Shown piece by piece: positions 55,665-64,000 of a DNA stretch of 64,000 nt; position 1 is the stretch's first letter, and each line of letters opens with the position of its first letter. Source of the DNA: Enterobacteriaceae bacterium RIT691 (GTDB taxonomy: Bacteria > Pseudomonadota > Gammaproteobacteria > Enterobacterales > Enterobacteriaceae); the NCBI GenBank assembly GCA_009668205.1, contig WJYM01000009.1:124001-188000 (forward strand), given 5' to 3'. Below the pieces are notes generated by a model. It saw nothing but the letters and a program-made list of their open reading frames with translations, did not search any database and had not been told where the DNA came from. The position numbers were made by a program, and so were the translations under genes.

Positions 55665-57287
55665 ATGCACTGGCGTACGCATACCGTGTTCAATCAGCCA
55701 GCTCCGCTGAATAACAGTAATTTGTTTTTGTCCGATACCGCGCTGAGGGAAGCCGTCGCGCGGGAGGGGGCGGGTTGGGATGTGGATTTGCTGGCGAGTA
55801 TCGGACAGCAGCTGGGGACCGCCGAATCCCTTGAGCTCGGGCGGCTGGCAAATGTGAATCCACCGGAACTGCTGCGCTATGATGCCATGGGTGAACGGCT
55901 GGACGATGTACGCTTTCATCCCGCCTGGCACCTGTTAATGCAGGGGTTGTGCGCCAATCGGGTTCACAATCTGGCGTGGGAAGAGCAGGCGCGTTCCGGA
56001 ACCTTTGTGGCCCGTGCCGCACGTTTTGTTCTGCATGCTCAGGTAGAGGCTGGGACGCTCTGTCCTATTACGATGACGTCTGCCGCCACGCCGCTGCTGC
56101 AACAGCGGTTGCCTGCCCCTTTTGCCGACTGGCTTACGCCGCTGATGAGCGATCGCTATGACTCCCACCTGCTACCGGGCAATCAAAAACGCGGCCTGTT
56201 GATTGGTATGGGGATGACGGAAAAGCAGGGGGGCTCCGATGTGCTCAGTAATACCACGCATGCGGAAAAAATCGACGGGGGAATGTACCGGCTGGTGGGG
56301 CACAAATGGTTTTTCTCGGTGCCGCAAAGTGATGCCCATCTGGTGCTGGCGCAGACGAAAAGAGGACTTTCCTGCTTCTTTGTTCCCCGTTTTTTGCCAG
56401 ACGGGCAGCGTAATGATCTGCGCCTTGAGCGACTGAAGGACAAGTTGGGTAATCGCTCTAACGCCAGCAGTGAAGTGGAGTTTACCGATACCGCGGGCTG
56501 GCTGCTGGGCGAGGAGGGTGAAGGCATTCGTCTGATCCTGAAAATGGGCGGATTAACGCGTTTCGACTGTGCACTGGGCAGCCACGGTTTGATGCGCCGG
56601 GCGTTGTCGGTGGCTCTCTATCACGCCCATCAGCGACAGGCTTTTGGTAAAACGCTGATAGAGCAACCTTTGATGCGCCAGGTGCTAAGTCGGATGGCGC
56701 TGCAACTGGAAGGGCAAACGGCGTTTCTCTTCCGTCTGGCCCGGGCATGGGATAACCGGGTTTCACCGCATGAGGCATTGTGGTCGCGATTGTTCACGCC
56801 CGCAGCCAAATTTGCGATATGCAAAGCCGGTATCCCTTTTGTGGCTGAAGCAATGGAGGTTCTGGGCGGCATAGGCTATTGCGAGGACAACGAATTACCG
56901 CGCCTGTATCGCGAAATGCCCGTGAACAGCATCTGGGAAGGGTCGGGCAATATCATGTGCCTTGACGTGTTGCGCGTGCTGGCGAAACAGGTGGGCGCTA
57001 TCGATATGCTCAGCGCGGAGTGCAATGAGGTCAAAGGGCAGGACAGACATTTTGACCGGGCCTGGCGGCAGCTTCAGCAGCGGCTGCGCAAACCGACAGA
57101 AGCGCAGGGCCGCGAGATAACGCAGCAGCTTTATCTGCTGGGCGCGGGGGCGCAGATGCTGCAATTCGCCACGCCGCCGGTGGCTCAGGCATGGTGTCGG
57201 CTGATGCTGGATACGCGAGGCGGTGTGTTACTCGATGACAGGACTCAGGAGGACCTGCTGTTACGGGCAACAGGTGGCGCGGGGTGA
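55665..57287 (+). CDS. aidB: Adaptive-response flavoprotein AidB
   Basis: A 540-residue acyl-CoA dehydrogenase-like flavoprotein with DNA-binding ability, induced in the adaptive response to alkylation (Ada regulon). It has the core GMGMTEKQGGSD FAD loop, HKWFFSVPQSDAHLVLAQ, the KMGGLTRFDCALGSHGLMRR catalytic-arm region and ALWSRLFTPAAKFAICK. The length is close to E. coli (541). I could not identify an Ada box upstream with confidence. Confidence 0.96.
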   Translation: MHWRTHTVFNQPAPLNNSNLFLSDTALREAVAREGAGWDVDLLASIGQQLGTAESLELGRLANVNPPELLRYDAMGERLDDVRFHPAWHLLMQGLCANRVHNLAWEEQARSGTFVARAARFVLHAQVEAGTLCPITMTSAATPLLQQRLPAPFADWLTPLMSDRYDSHLLPGNQKRGLLIGMGMTEKQGGSDVLSNTTHAEKIDGGMYRLVGHKWFFSVPQSDAHLVLAQTKRGLSCFFVPRFLPDGQRNDLRLERLKDKLGNRSNASSEVEFTDTAGWLLGEEGEGIRLILKMGGLTRFDCALGSHGLMRRALSVALYHAHQRQAFGKTLIEQPLMRQVLSRMALQLEGQTAFLFRLARAWDNRVSPHEALWSRLFTPAAKFAICKAGIPFVAEAMEVLGGIGYCEDNELPRLYREMPVNSIWEGSGNIMCLDVLRVLAKQVGAIDMLSAECNEVKGQDRHFDRAWRQLQQRLRKPTEAQGREITQQLYLLGAGAQMLQFATPPVAQAWCRLMLDTRGGVLLDDRTQEDLLLRATGGAG

Positions 57288-57323
57288 ACGTGGAGGGGCA
57301 GATTGTTGTGTCTGCCCGCAATC

Positions 57324-57584
57324 TCAGGCGTACAGAATGGCCTGCACGCGCCAGTTATCCGGGCGCTGTTCTTCGTACATCTGGATAATGCGATACCAGG
57401 AGGCACCCTGTTCATCGGCTTTCAGCGCGATAGCATGCTCGACATCCTGAAGGCTGCCCGAAATATTGTTGACGGAAATCAGACCAATTTCATTCAGCCC
57501 GGTCACACAATCGGCGCTGGCAAACTCCGCAGACTGCGCCGTGGTTGCGGAAAATCCAGGTAAAAAAGCAAAGGCATTTTTCAT
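57324..57584 (-). CDS. yjfN: DUF1471 (YhcN-family) periplasmic protein YjfN
   Basis: An 86-residue small secreted protein. The mature part, AEFASADCVTGLNEIGLISV, ends WRVQAILYA and closely follows E. coli YjfN (91), which binds and activates protease DegP. The ATG at 57584 is chosen because GGAG lies 9 nt upstream; an ATG five codons earlier exists. The N-terminal signal differs from E. coli. Confidence 0.82.
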   Translation of the reverse strand: MKNAFAFLPGFSATTAQSAEFASADCVTGLNEIGLISVNNISGSLQDVEHAIALKADEQGASWYRIIQMYEEQRPDNWRVQAILYA

Positions 57585-57729
57585 CGTCGTCAGCTCCATG
57601 TCACGTAACCCGAGATAGCCCAGGCAATCCTTCGCAGACGTTCATCCTGTCCAAACGGCATGACGCCATTGTGCATCGGGAAACGTGAATGGCTGAAAAA
57701 CAATGTAAATCTGGTTAAATAACCTTCGT

Positions 57730-58041
57730 TTACGGTTTGCGGTACAATATTGCCTGTGAATACCACTGCCCCGGAACCACCGTGTCGTCGATCATCACGA
57801 TCACATAGTAATCCGCTTTTGCAGCGTTCACTTTCTCCTTGATTGCCGCTTCGACATCCATCGGAGAACCGTAAACCATGGCGCTCACTGTGCCCATTTT
57901 TTGCAGACCTTCCGTCTGATTTTTCTGGATTTCCTGTGGATGACTGGTCAGCGGTGGTGGCGCTTCAGGTGTACCCTGAAGGACGCTACATCCGGACAAC
58001 AACATCACCAACAGCAGTGGCGCAATTCGTCGCATAGCCAT
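57730..58041 (-). CDS. bsmA: Biofilm/stress lipoprotein BsmA (DUF1471)
   Basis: A 103-residue predicted lipoprotein with lipobox LLSGC and a YhcN-type C-terminal domain ending GQWYSQAILYRKP. E. coli BsmA affects biofilm stress and motility. The start at 58041 has AGGA 8 nt upstream; alternatives at 58062 or 58035 cannot be excluded. 145 bp separate it from yjfN. Confidence 0.85.
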   Translation of the reverse strand: MAMRRIAPLLLVMLLSGCSVLQGTPEAPPPLTSHPQEIQKNQTEGLQKMGTVSAMVYGSPMDVEAAIKEKVNAAKADYYVIVMIDDTVVPGQWYSQAILYRKP

Positions 58042-58249
58042 ATCCCGTTTCCTGATAATCATTAGTGTAGTGATTAATGAATTTGCCTTTAGGGGAATGT
58101 TCCCGAACTGTTATGTCCGGCGCTATTTTCGAATGAAATGATCGAAAAAGCGTAATCCACCTCTCAACATTAGCAGCCTCTGATACGAGGGTGAAGCTTG
58201 CTCTCGGGGCCGTCGCATGTCATACCAGCATAAAAGAAGGAGACGGTAA

Positions 58250-58963
58250 ATGATTGAACTTGAAATGCGAAACCTGGCTGGCAGCGAAGTTTTGCACGCC
58301 TGGCCAAAGGCTGCGGCAACCTCTGCGCTGCCCTGCATTGTGTTTTACCACGGTTTTACCTCGTCGAAAGTGGTCTACAGCTATTTCGCTGTTGCGTTGG
58401 CGCAGGCCGGGTTTCGGGTCATTATGCCCGATGCGCTCGACCACGGTTCACGCTTTGCCGGGGACGCAGGACACAGGCTGCAGTGTTTCTGGCCAATCCT
58501 TCTTAACAGCATTGAGGCATTTCCTGCACTGCAGGCGGCCATTATTTCTCAGGGGTGGCTGTCGGAGGGACAAATAGCGGTGGGCGGAGCCTCAATGGGC
58601 GGGATGGCCGCGTTGGGTATCGCGACGCACAATCCAGACGTAAAGTGCGTGGCGAGCTTAATGGGTTCAGGCTTTTTCTCGTCACTTTCCCGCACGCTTT
58701 TCCCTTCACCGGAATTCCCGGCGGCGCTGGAAGGATGGGATGCGAGCCATCATCTGGAAACGCTGGCTGCTCGCCCGCTGCTGTTGTGGCATGGCGAAGA
58801 AGACGATGTGGTGCCAGCGGTTGAGTCCTTCCGTTTACAGCAGGCGCTGCGGCAGCGCGGGCTGGATAAAAACCTCACCTGTCAGTGGCAGGTGGGCGTT
58901 AAGCATCGCATCACGCCGGAAGCCCTGGATGCCACCGTCCGTTTTTTCCAGCAGCACCTTTAA
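58250..58963 (+). CDS. yjfP: Alpha/beta-hydrolase esterase YjfP
   Basis: A 237-residue esterase. Near the N-terminus is [26 protein letters not shown]; the nucleophile serine is in VGGASMGGM, the acid in [11 protein letters not shown] and the histidine in [10 protein letters not shown], a complete triad. It is 12 residues shorter than E. coli (249), because of a loop loss after [11 protein letters not shown]. The end overlaps convergent ulaR by 4 bp. Confidence 0.93.
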   Translation: MIELEMRNLAGSEVLHAWPKAAATSALPCIVFYHGFTSSKVVYSYFAVALAQAGFRVIMPDALDHGSRFAGDAGHRLQCFWPILLNSIEAFPALQAAIISQGWLSEGQIAVGGASMGGMAALGIATHNPDVKCVASLMGSGFFSSLSRTLFPSPEFPAALEGWDASHHLETLAARPLLLWHGEEDDVVPAVESFRLQQALRQRGLDKNLTCQWQVGVKHRITPEALDATVRFFQQHL

Positions 58964-59715
58964 ACCCGCAAGACCTTTACGCCCTGAGCTTCGAGCTGTT
59001 TAAGAATGTCAGGGTTGGCGCCTTTGCCGGTGATCAGCATATCGATTTCATCGGCACGGCTGAATAACATGCCTGCGCGCTCGCCCACTTTGCTGCTATC
59101 AACCAGCACCACCAGTTTCCCCACGCCGTTCAGCATTTTCTGTTCGGCCATGGCGGTCAGCATATCCGTTTTATAGAGCCCATCTGCCGTCAGCCCTTTG
59201 CCACTGGTGAACATCCAGTGCCCGGCATACAGCGAATTCTCACTTCCCTGAGGACTGAGGGTAATAGACTGGCTGCGGTTGTACTGACCACCCATAATGA
59301 TCACGCTGTCATGCTCCTGATCGATAAGGAAATTCGCCAGCGGCAGATAGTTGGTGATTATCTGCACCGGTTTGCCGCACATCTCACGGCCCAGCAGGAA
59401 TGCGGTGGATCCACAGTTAATCACCACGCTTTCACCAGGGTTGACCAGCTGCGAAGCGGCACGAGCGATCCTGACTTTTTCGTCGTGATTCATCGCCTCA
59501 TGAATGTTCATCGGCGTCCAGCGCGGACGCTGCTGGCTGATGGCCTCGGCACCGTTGCGCACTTTTTTCAGGCGACCGCTTTCATCCAACTTGTTGATGT
59601 CCCGTCGCGCGGTGGCCGGTGAAATGCCCAGCTTTTCAATCACCTGTTCCACAGTGACAAAGCCAGACTGCGCCAGCAGTTCGAGTAAAATTTGATGCCG
59701 TTGAGCTTCCGTCAT
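58960..59715 (-). CDS. ulaR: Ascorbate utilisation repressor UlaR
   Basis: A 251-residue DeoR-family repressor of the ula regulon, released by L-ascorbate 6-phosphate. It has an N-terminal helix-turn-helix, [25 protein letters not shown], and a C-terminal sugar-phosphate sensor domain ([29 protein letters not shown]). The ATG at 59715 equals the E. coli start. Confidence 0.96.
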   Translation of the reverse strand: MTEAQRHQILLELLAQSGFVTVEQVIEKLGISPATARRDINKLDESGRLKKVRNGAEAISQQRPRWTPMNIHEAMNHDEKVRIARAASQLVNPGESVVINCGSTAFLLGREMCGKPVQIITNYLPLANFLIDQEHDSVIIMGGQYNRSQSITLSPQGSENSLYAGHWMFTSGKGLTADGLYKTDMLTAMAEQKMLNGVGKLVVLVDSSKVGERAGMLFSRADEIDMLITGKGANPDILKQLEAQGVKVLRV

Positions 59716-59840
59716 GAGCAATTCCGCTAATCCATGATTTTTACTGATGATATTTGAAAACGTCTGAAATTACTAAAGCAAAGTCAGCTTAAGGCGTAGC
59801 GCTGCATCATCCCCCCGGATCGGCGCAGCGCCAGTCTGGC

Positions 59841-60905
59841 TTACAGGAAGGATTTAAACGGCAGATCGGGCTCGAGGGTAAAGCAGTCGTCGAAGCCGCG
59901 AGGGTAGTGGTATTCAAAATTGTCTTTATCGAGCGGCCAGGTGAACTTACCGCCAACCTGCCAGATAAACGGTTTGAAGCCGTATTTCAGACGGTCTTTT
60001 TTCATCTCCCACAGCATCCGGATTTCCTGGGGATCGGCCTGGAAGTTTGACCAGATATCGTGATGGAAAGGGATAACCACCTGAGTATTCAGAGATTCCG
60101 CCATGCGCAGAATGTCTGCGCTGGTCATTTTGTCGGTTATCCCGCGCGGGTTCTCGCCGTACGATCCCAGCGCCACGTCTATCTGATGCTCGTTGCCGTG
60201 TTTGGCGTAGTAGTTGGAATAGTGGGAATCGCCGCTGTGATACAGGTTGCCGCCCGGCGTTTTGAACAGATAGTTCACGGCACGCTGGTCCATTCCGTCC
60301 GGGAGGATACCCTCTGCTTTTTGATCGGCTGGTAGGGTGATCAATGCCGTGCGGTCGAAGGCATCAAGCGCATGAATTTCAATATCTTTCACGTCGACGA
60401 CATCACCGGGTTTTACCACGATGCAGCGCTCGCGCGGTACACCCCAGCCTGTCCACAGATCGACACAGGTTTGTGGCCCGATAAACGGCACATCGTCGGC
60501 GCAGTTTTGCATTACCGCCGCGGCCACGTTGACGTCGATATGATCGTTGTGATCGTGGGTGGACAACACGGCGTCAATCTGGCCGATGGCAAACGGATCG
60601 AGGACGAACGGCGTGGTGCGCAGATTAGGCTGAAGCTTTTTCACTCCGGCCATGCGCTGCATCTGGTGGCCGGCTTTCATCAGCGGATTGCCGTGGCTTT
60701 GCTTGCCGGTGCCGCACCAGAAATCGACGCACAGATTGGCACCACCCTCAGATTTTAACCAGATACCGGTGCAGCCCAGCCACCACATGGCAAAGGTGCC
60801 CGGCGCGACCTGCTCCTGCTCAATTTCTTCGTTCAGCCAGCTTCCCCATTCCGGGAAGGTGCTCAGGATCCATGACTCACGAGTGATGCTGTCCACTTTA
60901 CTCAT
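59841..60905 (-). CDS. ulaG: L-ascorbate-6-phosphate lactonase UlaG
   Basis: A 354-residue metallo-beta-lactamase-fold enzyme hydrolysing L-ascorbate 6-phosphate to 3-keto-L-gulonate 6-phosphate. It has the metal motif [12 protein letters not shown] (HxHxDH, about residues 116-121). Later ligands lie in [12 protein letters not shown] and PFHHDIW. The start equals E. coli. It is divergent from ulaABC across 365 bp. Confidence 0.96.
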   Translation of the reverse strand: MSKVDSITRESWILSTFPEWGSWLNEEIEQEQVAPGTFAMWWLGCTGIWLKSEGGANLCVDFWCGTGKQSHGNPLMKAGHQMQRMAGVKKLQPNLRTTPFVLDPFAIGQIDAVLSTHDHNDHIDVNVAAAVMQNCADDVPFIGPQTCVDLWTGWGVPRERCIVVKPGDVVDVKDIEIHALDAFDRTALITLPADQKAEGILPDGMDQRAVNYLFKTPGGNLYHSGDSHYSNYYAKHGNEHQIDVALGSYGENPRGITDKMTSADILRMAESLNTQVVIPFHHDIWSNFQADPQEIRMLWEMKKDRLKYGFKPFIWQVGGKFTWPLDKDNFEYHYPRGFDDCFTLEPDLPFKSFL

Positions 60906-61166
60906 CGCGATATTCCTCATTGGTTATCAAAATAAATCACAAAATGATTGTTATTGATTTATCCTGGCACCGAATTTTCACGAATGCAACGGTCAGTTTT
61001 TCGTAATGGCCTGCTCTTATGGCCTTCCCTGAGAGGGCGATGATACAAGGTGTCACGGGCTAAAGGTAATAAAAACATCTGGTTATTTGTCATGGTGCGG
61101 TCCCGGCTGAGGTCGGAATAAAACCCCGTGCAACGTGTGGAAATAAATTGCGTGGTCAGTCACATT

Positions 61167-61203
61167 TAATCAAATTCAATCTTGTTGTGATTATTTTTGA
61201 TTA
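61167..61203. promoter_or_regulatory. Inverted repeat in the ulaG-ulaA regulatory region
   Basis: TAATCAAA (61167-61174) and TTTGATTA (61196-61203) form a perfect 8-bp inverted repeat, 67 bp before ulaA. A CRP-like half site TGTGA lies between the arms. An AATCA-CAAAA-TGATT repeat lies near ulaG (about 60937-60951). They are candidates for UlaR, CRP or IHF action; the 60906-61270 gap has no gene. Confidence 0.45.
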
Positions 61204-61231
61204 TTAGAGTGTGCGGCACAACCAACGCTGA

Positions 61232-62671
<1,440 letters not shown>

Positions 62672-62684
62672 AAGGACTGAGATT

Positions 62685-62990
62685 ATGACAGTACGAATTC
62701 TGGCGGTATGCGGGAACGGGCAGGGCAGTTCGATGATCATGAAAATGAAAGTCGATCAGTTCCTGACGCAGCAGGGCGTGGATCACAGCGTGAACAGCTG
62801 TGCGGTCGGTGAGTACAAAAGTGAGCTTGGCAGCGCGGATGTGATTATCGCCTCCACCCACATCGCCGGGGAGATCACCGTGACCGGCAACAAATATGTG
62901 GTTGGCGTGCGCAACATGCTTTCCGCGGCGGATTTTGGTCCGAAGCTGATGGCGGTGATCACCGCGCACTTCCCGCAGGACATGAAATAA
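62685..62990 (+). CDS. ulaB: Ascorbate PTS subunit IIB (UlaB)
   Basis: A 101-residue phosphocarrier. The active-site cysteine is in [17 protein letters not shown] (Cys 9). The length equals E. coli. Thirteen bases after ulaA, nine before ulaC. Confidence 0.97.
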   Translation: MTVRILAVCGNGQGSSMIMKMKVDQFLTQQGVDHSVNSCAVGEYKSELGSADVIIASTHIAGEITVTGNKYVVGVRNMLSAADFGPKLMAVITAHFPQDMK

Positions 62991-62999
62991 GGACGCGCC

Positions 63000-63467
63000 A
63001 TGAAACTTCGTGATTCGCTGGTGGAGAACCAGTCCATCCTGCTGCAGGCGGAAGCCGAGACCTGGCAGGACGCGGTCAAGCTGGGCGTCGACCTGCTGGT
63101 AAAAGCCGATGTGGTCGAGCCGCGCTACTACCAGGCCATTCTTGATGGCGTGGCCCAGCACGGCCCTTATTTCGTGCTCGCCCCCGGCTTGGCTATGCCG
63201 CACGGCCGTCCGGAAGAGGGCGTCAATAAAACGGGCTTTGCGCTGGTGACGCTGAAACGCCCGTTGGCATTCAACCACGAAGATAACGATCCGGTGGATA
63301 TCCTGATAACGATGGCGGCAGTGGATGCCACCACCCATCAGGAAATCGGGATCATGCAAATCGTCAATCTGTTTGATGATGAAGCCAATTTTGACCGCTT
63401 ACGCGCCTGCCGTACCGAGCAGGACGTTCTGAATCTGATTGATACCGCCACTGCGGCTTACGCTTAA
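63000..63467 (+). CDS. ulaC: Ascorbate PTS subunit IIA (UlaC)
   Basis: A 155-residue PTS EIIA of the mannitol/fructose type. The phosphorylated histidine lies in [15 protein letters not shown] (near residue 68). It accepts phosphate from HPr and passes it to UlaB. Twelve bases before ulaD. Confidence 0.96.
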   Translation: MKLRDSLVENQSILLQAEAETWQDAVKLGVDLLVKADVVEPRYYQAILDGVAQHGPYFVLAPGLAMPHGRPEEGVNKTGFALVTLKRPLAFNHEDNDPVDILITMAAVDATTHQEIGIMQIVNLFDDEANFDRLRACRTEQDVLNLIDTATAAYA

Positions 63468-63479
63468 AAAGGATACGTT

Positions 63480-64000
63480 ATGTCTCATTCTTTACCGATG
63501 TTGCAGGTCGCACTGGATAACCAGACCATGGCTGACGCATACGCCACCACGCGCTTAATTGCTGAAGAGGTCGATATCATCGAAGTGGGGACGATTCTGT
63601 GCGTGGCTGAAGGCGTGCGTGCGGTTCGCGATTTGAAAGCGCTGTACCCGCATAAAATTGTGCTGGCAGATGCAAAAATTGCCGATGCCGGGAAAATCCT
63701 TTCGCGTATGTGCTTTGAAGCCAACGCCGACTGGGTAACGGTTATCTGCTGTGCTGACATCAATACCACCAAAGGTGCGCTGGGCGTGGCGAAGGAATTC
63801 AATGGCGATGTGCAGATTGAACTGACCGGCTTCTGGACCTGGGAGCAGGCTGAAGCGTGGCGTCAGGCAGGCATTCAGCAGGTGGTTTATCACCGCAGCC
63901 GTGATGCGCAGGCGGCGGGCGTGGCCTGGAGCGAAGCAGACATCACCGCCATCAAACGCCTCACTCAGTTAGGGTTTAAGGTTACCGTCACCGGCGGGCT
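63480..64000 (+). CDS. ulaD: 3-keto-L-gulonate-6-phosphate decarboxylase UlaD (partial, runs off window)
   Basis: The first 173 codons of an enzyme of about 216 residues that decarboxylates 3-keto-L-gulonate 6-phosphate to L-xylulose 5-phosphate. OMP-decarboxylase superfamily motifs are visible: [17 protein letters not shown], and [13 protein letters not shown]. It ends at the window edge within a VTVTGG phosphate-binding segment. Confidence 0.96.
   Translation, partial: MSHSLPMLQVALDNQTMADAYATTRLIAEEVDIIEVGTILCVAEGVRAVRDLKALYPHKIVLADAKIADAGKILSRMCFEANADWVTVICCADINTTKGALGVAKEFNGDVQIELTGFWTWEQAEAWRQAGIQQVVYHRSRDAQAAGVAWSEADITAIKRLTQLGFKVTVTGG

Overview
The window is chromosomal core sequence from a member of the Enterobacteriaceae. 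Almost every gene has an obvious Escherichia coli orthologue, in the same order as the E. coli 94-95 minute region: pheU-yjdC-dsbD-cutA-dcuA-aspA-fxsA-yjeH-groSL-yjeI-yjeJ-epmB-efp-ecnAB-gdx-blc-frdDCBA-epmA-yjeM-mscM-psd-rsgA-orn-glyVXY-queG-nnr-tsaE-amiB-mutL-miaA-hfq-hflXKC-yjeT-purA-nsrR-rnr-rlmB-aidB-yjfN-bsmA-yjfP-ulaR-ulaG-ulaABCD. It is not E. coli itself. An ecnR regulator follows ecnB, cbpAM lies beside the tRNA-Phe gene, and no ampC (or ampR) lies between blc and frdD. An MHS-family transporter occupies the place of the E. coli yjfI-yjfC block. This suggests the Enterobacter/Leclercia/Lelliottia/Kosakonia group, but the genus is an inference.

Layout. 1-5.3 kb: the truncated 2-keto-3-deoxygluconate permease kdgT with a KdgR-like operator, osmolyte transporter proP, a NicO-family metal exporter and cbpA-cbpM. 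5.4-8.3 kb: a small AT-richer island at the 3' end of tRNA-Phe. It is bounded by a terminator plus tRNA 3' duplication. The distal tRNA copy is broken by a 72-bp hairpin-rich insert. The only solid gene is a stand-alone DUF262/DUF1524 (GmrSD-like) predicted nuclease, with a perfect palindrome just upstream of its start. 8.4-16.2 kb: disulfide/metal genes (cutA-dsbD-yjdC), anaerobic C4-dicarboxylate genes (dcuA, aspA), fxsA and yjeH. 16.2-21.9 kb: the heat-shock chaperonin operon, yjeI, yjeJ, the EF-P modification enzyme epmB, efp, and the entericidin lipoproteins. 22-28.4 kb: ecnR, a guanidine-II riboswitch with its gdx exporter, lipocalin blc, fumarate reductase frdABCD, and epmA, the second EF-P modification enzyme. 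28.6-37.0 kb: yjeM, mscM-psd, rsgA, orn, three near-identical tRNA-Gly genes and a cluster of DnaA boxes in the position of E. coli datA. 37-50.2 kb: queG diverging from the nnr-tsaE-amiB-mutL-miaA-hfq-hflX-hflK-hflC superoperon, then yjeT and purA. 50.3-58.9 kb: nsrR-rnr-rlmB, the MHS transporter, aidB, yjfN, bsmA and yjfP. 59-64 kb: the L-ascorbate utilisation locus (ulaR, ulaG, ulaABCD; ulaD runs off the end).

Several groups act together. EpmA and EpmB lysylate EF-P. GroES and GroEL fold proteins. FrdABCD, DcuA and AspA serve fumarate respiration. MutL, MiaA, Hfq, HflX and HflKC share one operon. UlaABC imports and phosphorylates ascorbate for UlaG and UlaD.

Most of the window is ordinary, well-conserved core. 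The points worth a second look are the tRNA-Phe island, the palindromic element read in frame inside dsbD, the datA-like DnaA-box cluster, the riboswitch, the overlapping queG/nnr start codons and the two locus substitutions relative to relatives (ampC absent, MHS transporter in place of yjfI-C). All functional assignments rest on remembered family sequences and visible motifs; no database search was run.
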